Source: an uncultured Bacilli bacterium
GTDB lineage: Bacteria; Bacillota_I; Bacilli_A; RF39; UBA660
Direction: 5' to 3'
Assembly (NCBI GenBank): GCA_934162665.1
Contig: CAKPJN010000001.1
Span: forward strand, 145,330 to 209,329
DNA length: 64,000 nucleotides
Shown here: in pieces, positions 51,816 to 61,032 of the stretch
How the letters are laid out: each line of letters begins with the position of its first letter
Numbering within the stretch: the stretch's first letter is position 1
Made by a program: the position numbers and the translations under genes
Notes under the pieces: generated by a model
Told to the model about the DNA's origin: nothing
Seen by the model: only the letters and a program-made list of their open reading frames with translations
The model's database searches: none

Positions 51816-53086
51816 ACTATGTAAAAAATAAATTAAGCAAACAATTGTTAATGCTTATTGGTATAGTTTTTGTTATATTATTTATTTCCTTAGGAATTGT
51901 CTTACCTAAAATGCTTATTCCTGTTGCAGAGAAAAATATTTATAATTACTTAAGTGAACCTTTGAAATTAATGAATAAAGATGTTGATGACAATCTTTTA
52001 AATACAGAGGTTGCGTATTTATATGTCATTGATAATAATATTATAACTAGCGATAATCTTATTGATGTTATTGGGATTTCTGATCCTGAAAAAATATTAA
52101 ATAAAATAAATAATTCCTACGGTAAATTTATTTATAAGCACAAAACTTATTATTATTATACTATTAAGAATAATAAGTTAGTAAAAATTGCTTTATCTAA
52201 TGATAATTATATAAACAAAACAAAAACATCTATACTAATTGCTATTTTTCCAATAGTTTTAGGGACTTGCTTACTGATTGGACTTTTACTTGTCCTATGG
52301 TCATCAATTGTGGTCAGAAAGATAGAAAAGTTGAAAGATAAAATAGACAATATTGATAATCAAGATTATAATCACTCTGTTGACTTTGCTATAGATGATG
52401 AAATTAAATCGCTAGCATATGCGATTGAAGATATGCGAATTTCTTTAATTAATCAAGAGGAATATCGCAATCAAATGTATCAAAATATATCACATGATTT
52501 TAAAACACCTCTTACTGTTATGAAATCATATATAGAAGCTGTTCATGATAATGTTGAAGATGAAGCTACAGCACTTAATGTTATCGAACAGCAAACAAAT
52601 AAATTAGAACAGAAAGTACACTCACTTCTTTACTTAAATAAACTTGATTATCTCAAAGATTCTAAAAATGTAGAAATTGTTTTAGTTGATATGGAAAGTA
52701 TTATTAATTCCGAAATTGAAAAATTTAAGTTTCATAGAAAAGATATTGAATTTAAAGTTGATATTGATAAAAAATCAAAATTTTATGGAACTACGGAACA
52801 TTGGGAAACTATTTTAGACAATTTACTTAATAATTTTATGAGATATGCAAATACTACTATTAAAATAACGGCAAAACAAGGAAATCTTACGTTATATAAT
52901 GATGGAGCAAATATTGAAAATGATTTCTTAGAGGGTATATTTACACCTTTTAGAAAAGGGATCAAAGGGGAATTTGGACTTGGTTTGTCAATTGTTAAAA
53001 AGACTTTAAATATAATTGGTTATGATATTGTCATAAAAAATGAAAAAGTAGGTGTATCCTTTATTATAAAGAAAAAGAATTCATGA
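51812..53086 (+). CDS. Sensor histidine kinase
   Basis: 424 aa. Two membrane helices (about 11-33 and 141-167) flank a 105-aa extracellular domain. HAMP-like linker, H-box NISHDFKTPLTVMKSYIEA with the His at about 228, N-box LDNLLNNFMRYA, then FTPFRKGIKGEFGLGLSIVKK (G2). Extracellular domain has no family I recognise, so the signal is unknown. Co-translated with the regulator. Confidence 0.93.
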   Translation: MNYVKNKLSKQLLMLIGIVFVILFISLGIVLPKMLIPVAEKNIYNYLSEPLKLMNKDVDDNLLNTEVAYLYVIDNNIITSDNLIDVIGISDPEKILNKINNSYGKFIYKHKTYYYYTIKNNKLVKIALSNDNYINKTKTSILIAIFPIVLGTCLLIGLLLVLWSSIVVRKIEKLKDKIDNIDNQDYNHSVDFAIDDEIKSLAYAIEDMRISLINQEEYRNQMYQNISHDFKTPLTVMKSYIEAVHDNVEDEATALNVIEQQTNKLEQKVHSLLYLNKLDYLKDSKNVEIVLVDMESIINSEIEKFKFHRKDIEFKVDIDKKSKFYGTTEHWETILDNLLNNFMRYANTTIKITAKQGNLTLYNDGANIENDFLEGIFTPFRKGIKGEFGLGLSIVKKTLNIIGYDIVIKNEKVGVSFIIKKKNS

Positions 53087-53107
53087 TAATAAATGGGTTC
53101 TTTTTTT
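53073..53107 (+). terminator. Terminator after the kinase gene
   Basis: AAAGAATTCAT and ATGGGTTCTTT (G-T pairs) around gataataa, then TTTT. Confidence 0.6.
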
Positions 53108-53131
53108 GACATAATATAATTGGTGATATAT

Positions 53132-53917
53132 ATGAAAATTTTGATTACTGGAGCTAGTTCAGGACTTGGTTACGCAATTGGAAAGAGGTTATCAGGAAGA
53201 GGGCATTTAGTATATTTTACTACTCATACTGAAAAAGAATTAGTTACTTTAAAAGAAAAACTTAAGAATGATAATGTTGATGCTTTATGTTTTAAAATGG
53301 ATATCACTACAGATGATATTAAATTAGTTGATAAAATTAATATTGATTGTCTTATTAATCATGCAGGAATTGGAATAGGTGGTTCTATTCTTTATATGAA
53401 TATTGATTGTTTAAGAGAAAATTATGAAGTTAATATTTTTTCATCTTTTAATTTGCTAAAAAGAGTATATAAAAACATGGTAAATAACAATATTAAGGGC
53501 AAGATATTTGTTACTTCAAGTTTGGCTAGTATGATACCTATTTCATTTTTAGGATGTTATACTTCTAGTAAAGCAGCTATTTCTATGCTTACTATGACTA
53601 TAAAAAAAGAATTAAAATACTTGAATAGTGATATTTCTATTTCATTGATTGAGCCTGGTGCTTATAGTACTGGCTTTAATCAAGTGATGATTGATAATAA
53701 AAATAAGTATTTGGAACATGATAATTTAATTTATAAATATCGTAATGTTATTAATAAAAAACAAAGAAATATGTTTAGATTTGTTGAGAATGATAATTAT
53801 GATAGTTTAGTCAATAAAGTAGTAAGAGAGATAGAAAGAAAAAAATCAAAATTTAAGATAAGAGCACCTTTTTTTCAGAGACTTTTCACAAAAATTTATA
53901 ATATTTTTATTAGATAA
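53132..53917 (+). CDS. Short-chain dehydrogenase/reductase
   Basis: 261 aa. NAD(P)-binding TGASSGLGYAIG near 6-17, NHAGIG near 76-81 (N-x-A-G), catalytic Ser in VTSSLAS near 128-134 and YTSSKAA (Tyr and Lys, near 144-150). Classical SDR. Substrate unknown; the C-terminal basic tail (FKIRAPFFQRLFTKIYNIF) looks membrane-associating. ATG follows GGTGATAT; the GTG at 53120 is in frame upstream. Confidence 0.88.
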   Translation: MKILITGASSGLGYAIGKRLSGRGHLVYFTTHTEKELVTLKEKLKNDNVDALCFKMDITTDDIKLVDKINIDCLINHAGIGIGGSILYMNIDCLRENYEVNIFSSFNLLKRVYKNMVNNNIKGKIFVTSSLASMIPISFLGCYTSSKAAISMLTMTIKKELKYLNSDISISLIEPGAYSTGFNQVMIDNKNKYLEHDNLIYKYRNVINKKQRNMFRFVENDNYDSLVNKVVREIERKKSKFKIRAPFFQRLFTKIYNIFIR

Positions 53918-53990
53918 TATCGTAATTAATTGACTTATTTTAATAAATTTATTATTATAGTGTATAAAGCTTTTGTTAGGAGGTATTTAT

Positions 53991-55712
53991 ATGGATGAAA
54001 GTTATGTTGCTATGCTTATGGATAAACATAAGATATCTGATAATTTATTTATATACAGTCCTAACGATATTATAATTGGTAGTTATGATGAGGAAAATAA
54101 TACTTTTGTTACCAAAGATGGTAAAAGTTATAGTTCTGTTGAAAGTATAATATCTATATCCGATCAAGTTAGTAGTGCCTTTTCTTCGCCACTTAACTAT
54201 TTAAAATTAAAAAGCACATATAGTCATACTAATTTATCTGATGACTTTTTTGAATTATGTAAACAATATAAAAATGATTACATGGATAGCTTTTTGATTG
54301 TTAAAAAAGATAAAAATAGTGATACTATATATATTCAGGAACAATTTCTTAATTTAGATGACGAAGAAGATATGTTTTTTGACAATTTTTCGATAGATAA
54401 TAATGGGCTTGGTGATGTGGATGTTTCTTTTTACGATGATCTTTCTTTGGAAGAATTATATGAAATGAAAAATAAACTTTCAAATTTATCAGAGCAAATG
54501 AGTAATAAGTTAACTATTATTAATGAAAAAATTAATAAAATATCTAATGATGGAAATAATATTAATGTTAATCATACTTCTCATTTGTCAAAGAAATACA
54601 GAAAAAGAGAAAGAAAACAACAAATGTATGAAGAATTATTTGCATCTAGTATTTATATGGATGTTCCTACTTATATTAAAAGTAAAACTGGTGCAGATAT
54701 ATTTGATATTGAGAATATAGGAAACAAGATTAAAAAAACTGTTATTTCTCAAAATGAGGCAATTGATAGAATATTAATTGAAATTTTGAAGATGAGTTTA
54801 TCTGATAGTAAAAATAATGGGATATTACTTACTGGATCAACTGGAGTAGGAAAGACAGAGATTTTAACTCAAATGGCTAAATATATAAATAGACCTATTA
54901 AAATAATTGATACTACACAATTGAGTGCAGCTGGATATGTAGGTAGAAGCATCGAAGAATATTTATGGGAATTATACATTGACTGTAATAGAGATTTAAA
55001 ACAAGCTGAAAGGGCTATTATTGTATTTGATGAAATTGATAAAAAAGGATCAGAAAAAAAAGATGATATATCAGGAAAAGCTGTTTTGAATTCACTACTT
55101 AAATTTATAGATGGAACTAATTATAAAGCAGCCGAAAATATGCAAGTTGAAAGACCTGGAAGTTATGTTAACATTAATACAAATAATATGTTAATTATTG
55201 GAGCAGGAGCATTTTCTGATGTTTATAAAAACATAGATAAAAATATTGGTTTTAATAAAGAAGTCATAATCAATAATATTGAGCCTACTACTGATGATTT
55301 TATTGAAAAAGCAATGTTGCCAGATGAATTTATGGGTAGATTCCCCGTTTTTATTCATTTGAATGATTTAAGTATTGATGATTTAAAGACAATATTAGTG
55401 AAATCAGATAAATCTCCATTAAAAGAACAAATTGAAATATTTAAAAAAATAGGAATTAATCTAAAGTATGATGATAGTTATATTGAAGAAGTGGCAAAAA
55501 AAGCTTATCTTAAAAAAACAGGAGCTAGAGGTTTAAAAGCTATTGTTGCCGATTCTACTTATAGAGCATTTGAATTTGCATTAAAATATGTTGAAAAATA
55601 TGATACTTTATTGTTAACTAGAGAAACTGTGATTAATCATGATAAATTAGAGATGTATAATTCTGGTAGTCTTTTGTCCGATAATAAAGTAAATAAAAAA
55701 GTTAAGAATTAA
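53991..55712 (+). CDS. ClpX-like AAA+ unfoldase with a novel N-terminal region
   Basis: 573 aa. Residues 1-220 replace the ClpX zinc-binding domain: a mixed region, an acidic stretch and a coiled coil (152-190). The AAA+ module is intact: Walker A GSTGVGKT 282-289, pore loop GYVG 315-318, Walker B IIVFDEID 343-350, and sensor-2 GARGL near 507. The ClpP-docking tripeptide IGF is kept at 419-421 (KNIGFNK), so partnership with ClpP is likely. Differs from ClpX also in a longer insert before sensor 1. TAGGAGG lies before ATG. Confidence 0.85.
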   Translation: MDESYVAMLMDKHKISDNLFIYSPNDIIIGSYDEENNTFVTKDGKSYSSVESIISISDQVSSAFSSPLNYLKLKSTYSHTNLSDDFFELCKQYKNDYMDSFLIVKKDKNSDTIYIQEQFLNLDDEEDMFFDNFSIDNNGLGDVDVSFYDDLSLEELYEMKNKLSNLSEQMSNKLTIINEKINKISNDGNNINVNHTSHLSKKYRKRERKQQMYEELFASSIYMDVPTYIKSKTGADIFDIENIGNKIKKTVISQNEAIDRILIEILKMSLSDSKNNGILLTGSTGVGKTEILTQMAKYINRPIKIIDTTQLSAAGYVGRSIEEYLWELYIDCNRDLKQAERAIIVFDEIDKKGSEKKDDISGKAVLNSLLKFIDGTNYKAAENMQVERPGSYVNINTNNMLIIGAGAFSDVYKNIDKNIGFNKEVIINNIEPTTDDFIEKAMLPDEFMGRFPVFIHLNDLSIDDLKTILVKSDKSPLKEQIEIFKKIGINLKYDDSYIEEVAKKAYLKKTGARGLKAIVADSTYRAFEFALKYVEKYDTLLLTRETVINHDKLEMYNSGSLLSDNKVNKKVKN

Positions 55713-55788
55713 TCACTAGTAAAAATTTTAAAAAGGTATTGAAATATTTTTTTAAGTTTGATATAATCAGTTTACTTGGTGATTTAAT

Positions 55789-55865
55789 GGCGCTGTAGCT
55801 CAGTTGGCTAGAGCAATCGGTTCATACCCGATAGGTCGTGAGTTCGAATCTCTCCGGCGCCACCA
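55789..55865 (+). tRNA. tRNA-Met(CAT), elongator type
   Basis: 77 nt with encoded CCA. Acceptor GGCGCTG/CGGCGCC; D arm GCTCAGTTGGCTAGAGC; anticodon stem ATCGG/CCGAT around TTCATAC; T arm GTGAG TTCGAAT CTCTC. Lacks the initiator tRNA C1-A72 mismatch, so elongator Met; a tRNA-Ile(k2CAT) is the less likely alternative. Confidence 0.92.
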
Positions 55866-55910
55866 GATTGATAGGAAACTCGGACAAATTAACTCTGAGT
55901 TGTAATAAAT

Positions 55911-55934
55911 ACTAACAGAAATGTTAGTTTTTTT
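55911..55934 (+). terminator. Terminator after tRNA-Met
   Basis: ACTAACA-gaaa-TGTTAGT followed by TTTTTT. Confidence 0.85.
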
Positions 55935-55974
55935 GTTTATAAGAAATTTTCTCCTTATAAAGAACAATAAAGGA

Positions 55975-55990
55975 GTGTCTACACAGACAC
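55975..55990. repeat. Small hairpin at the IS91 remnant's 3' side
   Basis: GTGTCT-acac-AGACAC, with GAAC 10 bases outside (55962-55965). IS91-family elements end near a hairpin and insert next to GAAC/GTTC, so this may be the origin end. Confidence 0.35.
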
Positions 55991-56033
55991 ACCAAAAAAA
56001 TCCATATGAAGTATGAATTTTTAATTATTTTTA

Positions 56034-57446
56034 TTATTTTGTGTATTTGTGATGGTAGCCTCTTTTTGATTTATAGTCTATTGGGACACCTTTATTAAAT
56101 TTACATTTTGAACAAACTGTATATGGTGGAGTAGATATTGGGAGACCATTAAACATGTCTTCTTCTTCGAACTCTAATACCATTTCAATTGGACATTCAT
56201 ATTCTGATTTGCATTTAGGGCAAATATAATTTACTACTTTACCAAATAATGGTATTGGTATAGTAGAAAAATCAAATTTAATCATAAAACACAACCTTTT
56301 GAACAGACTCGATATTGCCATATCATCTGGTTACCACGGTTTTCACAAATGATAGGATCAACATCAAAATCATGTAAAATCATCATTCTCCAAGATGTAA
56401 GAGTATTGCTTAACTTGTGAGTTTCAAATTTAATTAACATAATCATTCTATCATGAAATTTGTGTTTTTTGGAGTAAATACCATAATATCTAACAGTTTT
56501 ATGGTTTTCTTCTGGAATGTGAATAATTAGGCGTTTAATAAATTCATAAACATGAATTTTTTCTTCTACAATTTTGTTATTTTCATGTCTTTGATACAAA
56601 AATGTAACATAAGTTCCATCATAGTTGATGATTCTAGATTCTGCCATTGCAGGTTTCTAAGAATATCTAATGGCATAATCAATCATTTCTTTGGTAGAAA
56701 CATTTTTATTGTTTTTCTTTTCAGCATATACATAAAACCCTTTATTAGATTTTTTATAAATCATATTTTTCAAATTTTTGAATTTTTCTTTACCAATTTC
56801 ATTTTCTAATAAATCTAATAGAATTTTTTGAAATCTTTTGCGAAGGGCATCATAAGAAATAAAATCAAACTTCTTAAAGATATTAGTATTACCCATAGCT
56901 CCTTCAGTAACGATAGTATGAATGTGTGTATTTCTCTACCATAAGTGTGGAGAATTGCGATAATACCTGGAGTATAATGTTCTTTTTTAGAACGGCTTTT
57001 AAACCAAGAAAGTAAGGTAGTAGAGACAGCACGAAAAATTAAATCGATAAGTTTTCTATCTTTTCTAAAAATATCCCAAAGATAATCAGAAATAGTAAAA
57101 ACAATGTGTCTATGTTTACAATTATAGCATTTTTGAAGGATAGCTTCAGAACGTTTTTTTAACATACTTATTACCACAAGAAGGGCAGAGCCTGCTTTTA
57201 CAAGTATGGTAAGAAAATTTGATTTCACCACAGTCAGGACATTCGTATACCGAATAACCAAGTTCGGAAGTTTTACAAACAATCATTCTATTAACTTCTT
57301 TAAAAGCAACTGGTCTAATATTTAGGTTAGGATTATTTTGATAAAATTATCCCAATGATCAGAAAAAATATCTTTTAGTCTAAAATTTATAGTTCTATCT
57401 TTATAAAATTTTTATTATGGAATTCAACTTTATTTTTCATATACAT
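56034..57446 (-). pseudogene. IS91-family (Y2) transposase, heavily frameshifted
   Basis: Reading the minus strand with shifts recovers: start region near 57446, DIFSDHW, zinc-binding YECPDCGE-CPSCG, HIVFTISDYLWDIFRKDRKLIDLIF, LHTYGR, then after a lost base NTHIHTIVTEGA, an in-frame TAG after AIRYS, PAMAESRIINYDGTYVTFLYQ, EFIKRLIIHIPEENHKTVRYYGIYS and a last zinc ribbon CPKCKSEYEC. These are the blocks of rolling-circle IS91/IS801 transposases. At least four frameshifts and one stop make it dead. Confidence 0.85.
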
Positions 57447-57475
57447 CACAAGATAAGTATATCAAATTATGATTA

Positions 57476-57526
57476 TGGCCGAAAGGCGCGAATTAAAATG
57501 AAGTTTTAATTCATTTTAATTCTTTT
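57476..57526. repeat. Inverted repeat upstream of the IS91 remnant
   Basis: GGCC-gaaa-GGC(C) mini-hairpin, then perfect 13-base arms GAATTAAAATGAA and TTCATTTTAATTC (57490-57502, 57510-57522). Could be the terminus end of the old IS91 or a terminator; the rest up to 57640 holds no gene. Confidence 0.5.
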
Positions 57527-57639
57527 CTTGTGAATTTGTTAAATTTTTATAAATAATTGCATATATTAGTTTTGATAAGTATTATGCCATTATTTTTTTA
57601 AAATGTCATAATTCGACAAATTCTGACAAAAATGTTTGC

Positions 57640-57668
57640 AAAAATAGATGTGTTGTGCTATAATATAT
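57640..57668 (+). promoter_or_regulatory. Promoter for the 159-aa gene
   Basis: TTGCAA and TATAAT separated by about 17-18 bases, 30 bases before the start, with GGAGGGG close to the ATG. Confidence 0.6.
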
Positions 57669-57691
57669 GAACGTGCTTTGGAGGGGATAAA

Positions 57692-58171
57692 ATGAAAGCA
57701 AATAAAAAGATTTTGGCTTATTCAAATAGTGCAAATTATATAGTGTGCTCATGTGAAATAAGCGAATTGGCTTTAGAAAAATTTAGAAACGATGTTAAAA
57801 TGTCAAATAATTATGACTTACTTCATAAATTTGATAATATGTTAGCTGCTAATGATGGTATTATTAATTTAGGAGTATTTACTAATGATTTGATCGAAAA
57901 TATTGAAAAAGTTTCTAAGGTTACAACTGACTTTTTAGATATTTTAGAAGTTAAAGAGAAAAAAATATCTTCATTAGAAGAATTTAGTGAGGGTTGGAGA
58001 TGTGCTCAGTTTGGTATTTTTGGTACAGATGTTGAAAATAATAAACATTTAAGAGAATATGCATCTTCTATTAACAACAGTCAATTTATGAAAAGTATAG
58101 GTTATGACTTAAGTGCTAAAATTAATAGAAAACCTATTGAAAAGAGAAAGATTTTAACAGCTAATGCATAA
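57692..58171 (+). CDS. Unknown cytosolic protein
   Basis: 159 aa, mostly helical, no membrane segment. KISSLEEFSEGWRCAQFGIFGTD near 92-114 is its most distinct part. Ends RKILTANA. Good promoter and GGAGGGG. No family recognised. Followed by tRNA-Gln after 45 bases. Confidence 0.7.
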   Translation: MKANKKILAYSNSANYIVCSCEISELALEKFRNDVKMSNNYDLLHKFDNMLAANDGIINLGVFTNDLIENIEKVSKVTTDFLDILEVKEKKISSLEEFSEGWRCAQFGIFGTDVENNKHLREYASSINNSQFMKSIGYDLSAKINRKPIEKRKILTANA

Positions 58172-58217
58172 AACCTTTCTTTTTTTTGTTTTTTATTATA
58201 TAATGAATTTGTTATAT

Positions 58218-58292
58218 TGCCCTGTAGCCAAGTGGTAAGGCAGTGCGCTCTGACCGCACGACGCGTTAGTTCGAACCTAACCAGGGCAACCA
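58218..58292 (+). tRNA. tRNA-Gln(CTG)
   Basis: 75 nt with encoded CCA. Acceptor TGCCCTG/CAGGGCA; anticodon stem GTGCG/CGCAC around CTCTGAC, anticodon CTG; T arm GTTAG TTCGAAC CTAAC. Sits just before gltX. Confidence 0.93.
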
Positions 58293-58304
58293 ATATGTTA
58301 ATAG

Positions 58305-58326
58305 CCTTTGTTTTCAAAGGTTTTTT
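58305..58326 (+). terminator. Terminator after tRNA-Gln
   Basis: CCTTTG-tttt-CAAAGG followed by TTTTTT. Confidence 0.8.
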
Positions 58327-58393
58327 GTTGCTTTTTTTGCTGTTTTAGTTTATTATTATAAAAGAGATTTGATGTTATGGGAGAGATGAAATT

Positions 58394-60052
58394 ATGAGTA
58401 TAGAAGAAAGAAAAGAATTAGCTGAATTTTTATTTCCTAATATTAAACATGATAGAGATTATTATGAAGAAAAATATCCAGAAAGAGATTTGAAAGAAGG
58501 AGAAATGGTTACTAGATATGGACCAAGTCCTACTGGAAGTGTACATTTAGGTAATTTATTTTCAGCGTTTTGTGATATGGTTTATGCTAGGCAAAGTGGT
58601 GGGACTTTCTTTTTAAGAATTGAAGATACCGATCAAAAAAGGGCAGTAGATGGTGGAATTGAAAATATTACAGGTGTATTAAAAGGATTTCAAATTTTAC
58701 CTACGGAAGGTTATGGCTATTGTGGTGAATATGGTCCTTATAAACAAAGTGAACGTACTGAAATTTATCAAACCTATGTAAAGGATTTGGTTATTCAAGG
58801 ACTTGCGTATCCATGTTTTATGACTGAAGAAGAACAAGCTCAAATTAAAGAAGAACAAGCTATTAATAAGACTAAAATTGGTATTTATGGACATTATGCA
58901 GTTGATCGTGATTTATCACTTGAAGAAATTAAAGAAAAACTTAATAATGGTGAAGAATATGTTATTAGATTAAAATCTCCAGGAAATGCTAATAAACAAA
59001 TAGAAGTAGTTGATTGTATTAAAGGAAAAATGAAATTTCCTGAACATGATATGGATACTGTTTTACTTAAAAAAGATGGAACACCTACATATCATTTTGC
59101 TCATGCGATTGATGATCATTTAATGCATACAACTCACGTTATCCGTGGAGATGAGTGGGTTTCAAGTTTACCACTTCACATGCAATTGTTTGAAGTATTA
59201 GGATTTAAAAAAGTTGAGTATGCTCATATAGCTCCTATTACTATTAAAGATAGTGAAACAGGTGCTGTTAGAAAATTATCTAAGAGAAAAGATCCTTGGG
59301 CTGGAGCTAAATTTTATGAAGAAAGTGGTATACCAATTGAAGCGCTTCATTTGTATTTAGCAACAATTGCTAATACTAATTTTGAAGAATGGTATTTAAA
59401 TAATCAGGATAAGACAATTGAAGACTTTACTTTTAGTTTTGATAAACAGGCTATTGGTGGTACTTCTTTTGATGAGGCTAAATTAAATAATTTATGTAAA
59501 ACTTATTTTTCACGTAAGAGTGGAGAAGAAGTGTATGAAGAAACATTAAAATATGCTGAGAGATTTGATCAAGATTATTATAAATTATTAGTAGAAAACA
59601 AAGATGATATGATTAAATTTTTAAGTGTTGAAAAAGATGGAGATAGACCAAGGAAGGATATTGCTAAATATAGTGATGTTAAGGAAGAATTTTCATATGC
59701 AATAGATAGTATATTTGAAAAAGAGAAATATAGTAAATATGATGGAGATAAGGTTTATGACTATTCTTTAGTTCTAGAATATATAGAAAACATTTTAGAT
59801 TTAGATGTTACTAATGAAGAATGGTTTAATGGAGTAAAGAAATTTGCTATAGAAAAAGGTTACGCTTCTAGTCCAAAAGAATATAAGAAAAATCCAGATG
59901 AATATAAGGGACATGTTGGGGATATCTGTGAGGCAATTAGAGTGATGATTACAGGAAGAACAAAGTCTCCTGATCTATTCTCTATTATGAAGATTTTAGG
60001 AAAAGAAAGAATTATAGAAAGAATAAATTTCTACAAAAGTTTAAACAGTTAA
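58394..60052 (+). CDS. gltX: Glutamyl-tRNA synthetase
   Basis: 552 aa. Class I synthetase: TRYGPSPTGSVHLGNL near 37-52 (HIGH motif as HLGN), LRIEDTDQKR near 75-84, and KLSKRKD near 296-302 (KMSKS equivalent). Longer than the usual 480-490 aa, with an extra N-terminal 35 residues and a long C-terminal domain, as in the archaeal-looking GltX of some Bacilli. Probably also charges tRNA-Gln by the transamidation route, since tRNA-Gln and tRNA-Glu flank it. GGGAGAGATG before ATG. Confidence 0.93.
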   Translation: MSIEERKELAEFLFPNIKHDRDYYEEKYPERDLKEGEMVTRYGPSPTGSVHLGNLFSAFCDMVYARQSGGTFFLRIEDTDQKRAVDGGIENITGVLKGFQILPTEGYGYCGEYGPYKQSERTEIYQTYVKDLVIQGLAYPCFMTEEEQAQIKEEQAINKTKIGIYGHYAVDRDLSLEEIKEKLNNGEEYVIRLKSPGNANKQIEVVDCIKGKMKFPEHDMDTVLLKKDGTPTYHFAHAIDDHLMHTTHVIRGDEWVSSLPLHMQLFEVLGFKKVEYAHIAPITIKDSETGAVRKLSKRKDPWAGAKFYEESGIPIEALHLYLATIANTNFEEWYLNNQDKTIEDFTFSFDKQAIGGTSFDEAKLNNLCKTYFSRKSGEEVYEETLKYAERFDQDYYKLLVENKDDMIKFLSVEKDGDRPRKDIAKYSDVKEEFSYAIDSIFEKEKYSKYDGDKVYDYSLVLEYIENILDLDVTNEEWFNGVKKFAIEKGYASSPKEYKKNPDEYKGHVGDICEAIRVMITGRTKSPDLFSIMKILGKERIIERINFYKSLNS

Positions 60053-60053
60053 T

Positions 60054-60082
60054 AAAAAAGCACATCAATTTGTGCTTTTTTT
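60054..60082. terminator. Strong terminator after gltX
   Basis: AAAAAAGCACA and TGTGCTTTTTT arms around tcaatt, T run on both strands. Confidence 0.9.
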
Positions 60083-60086
60083 GTAT

Positions 60087-60215
60087 TTAACAACATTTTT
60101 TTCTTCTTGCTCTTGAAAATAGGAAAAAGAGAATAATGATTATTATAATGATTGACCACTAACCACTATTGTTTCTACTACTAGTTTGATTAGAATAACA
60201 ATATGTTGGGTACAT
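60087..60215 (-). pseudogene. Small membrane-protein gene with an in-frame stop
   Basis: From ATG 60215 (AAAGGGAAAA upstream): 18 codons (MYPTYCYSNQTSSRN...), TAG, then WS followed by seven Ile, LFFLFSRARRKKCC and TAA. The hydrophobic run with a basic tail looks like a tiny sporulation-type or tail-anchored membrane protein. The stop sits where a Trp codon could have been. Low certainty. Confidence 0.35.
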
Positions 60216-60354
60216 AAATATTTTCCCTTTCATTACTATTATATTTTAATTATAAATAAAATCCATAAAAATATAACTTGTTACATGAATATTTTATTGA
60301 AAATAAAAAAAGAATATGTTAGAATAATATTGTTATTTGTTATAACATATTAAT

Positions 60355-60431
60355 GGCCTGTTGGTGAAGTGGTTTAACACGCCGCCCTCTCAAGGCGGTA
60401 TTCGTGGGTTCGAACCCCATACAGGCTACCA
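60355..60431 (+). tRNA. tRNA-Glu(CTC)
   Basis: 77 nt with encoded CCA. Acceptor GGCCTGT/ACAGGCT (one G-T); anticodon stem CCGCC/GGCGG around CTCTCAA, anticodon CTC reading GAG; T arm GTGGG TTCGAAC CCCAT. Its CCA end is the left junction of the second Tn4451-like element. Confidence 0.93.
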
Positions 60432-60475
60432 AGAGGAATTCTAGTCGAACTTTTATGTTTGACTTTGATAAATAG

Positions 60476-60502
60476 CTAATTCAGTGATGGATTAGTTTTT
60501 TT
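60476..60502 (+). terminator. Terminator at the left end of the second element
   Basis: CTAAT and ATTAG arms around tcagtgatgg, then seven T; equivalent in place to the one at 20241. Confidence 0.6.
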
Positions 60503-60540
60503 GCGCTTAAAAAACTATCCTAGAAAGAAATGGTGGTATT

Positions 60541-60813
60541 ATGGTAAATATTATTAAAGAAGAATTACCTATTGAAGAAGTGTTAAAAAGGAAGTTAGAA
60601 CTGATATGTGAGTTTGCTAAAACAACACCAACAATTATTAATGGAAATATAAGGAAGATAGATAGAACTAATTTAACTTATATTGAGCCAAATAGAATTA
60701 TTATAAAAAACAAAACTTTCTTAATATTTAATTATTCTAACGAAGTCTTTATTGAAAATTTATCTAATAAAATCAAATTATCTGAATTAGAAGATTATTT
60801 AAAAACTATCTAA
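60541..60813 (+). CDS. Small conserved element protein (90 aa)
   Basis: 90 aa, homologue of the 100-aa product at 20293. Shared block: NIIKEELPIEEVL at the start, GNIRKIDRTNLTYIEPNRIIIKNK near 40-63, and an acidic helix at the end. Position beside the junction is the same. No known family recognised. Confidence 0.75.
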   Translation: MVNIIKEELPIEEVLKRKLELICEFAKTTPTIINGNIRKIDRTNLTYIEPNRIIIKNKTFLIFNYSNEVFIENLSNKIKLSELEDYLKTI

Positions 60814-60839
60814 ATACTATTTATACCATAATCAGGGAA

Positions 60840-60867
60840 TTGACAAATCTTAAAAAAATGATATTAT
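60840..60867 (+). promoter_or_regulatory. Promoter for leader peptide and recombinase
   Basis: TTGACA (60840-60845) and TATTAT (60862-60867), spacer 16. Confidence 0.75.
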
Positions 60868-60912
60868 ATATAACCAATGAAAGAGGTATTCTCTAGAAAT
60901 GGAGGTACACCG

Positions 60913-60990
60913 ATGATAAAAATCAAAGATAGAATTAAAATATATAATATTGATTTTAATGAGGAGTCAGTAGTATTTAGACTTTACTAG
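60913..60990 (+). CDS. Leader peptide (25 aa) upstream of the second recombinase
   Basis: ATG with GGAGG eight bases upstream opens a 25-codon frame (MIKIKDRIKIYN..., stop TAG at 60988). Its last codons make the left arm of the following terminator, exactly as at 20656. Confidence 0.7.
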   Translation: MIKIKDRIKIYNIDFNEESVVFRLY

Positions 60991-61012
60991 ATACTATTGT
61001 CTTCTCTTTTTT
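60961..61012 (+). promoter_or_regulatory. Attenuator terminator before the second recombinase
   Basis: GAGGAG.CAGTAGTATTT pairs with AGATACTATTG.CTTCTC (right arm about 60989-61006), then TTTTTT. The recombinase site AAGGAG follows at 61017. Confidence 0.75.
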
Positions 61013-61032
61013 AGTAAAAGGAGTTGAAGTAT

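Noticed and set aside
54523..54720. 65-aa plus-strand frame in the ClpX-like gene
   Set aside because: Out-of-frame shadow of the Lys-rich linker.
56552..56809. Plus-strand hydrophobic 85-aa frame
   Set aside because: Antisense to the IS91 transposase remnant.
58102..58317. Minus-strand 71-aa frame across tRNA-Gln
   Set aside because: It reads antisense through the tRNA and the end of the 159-aa gene; no ribosome-binding site.
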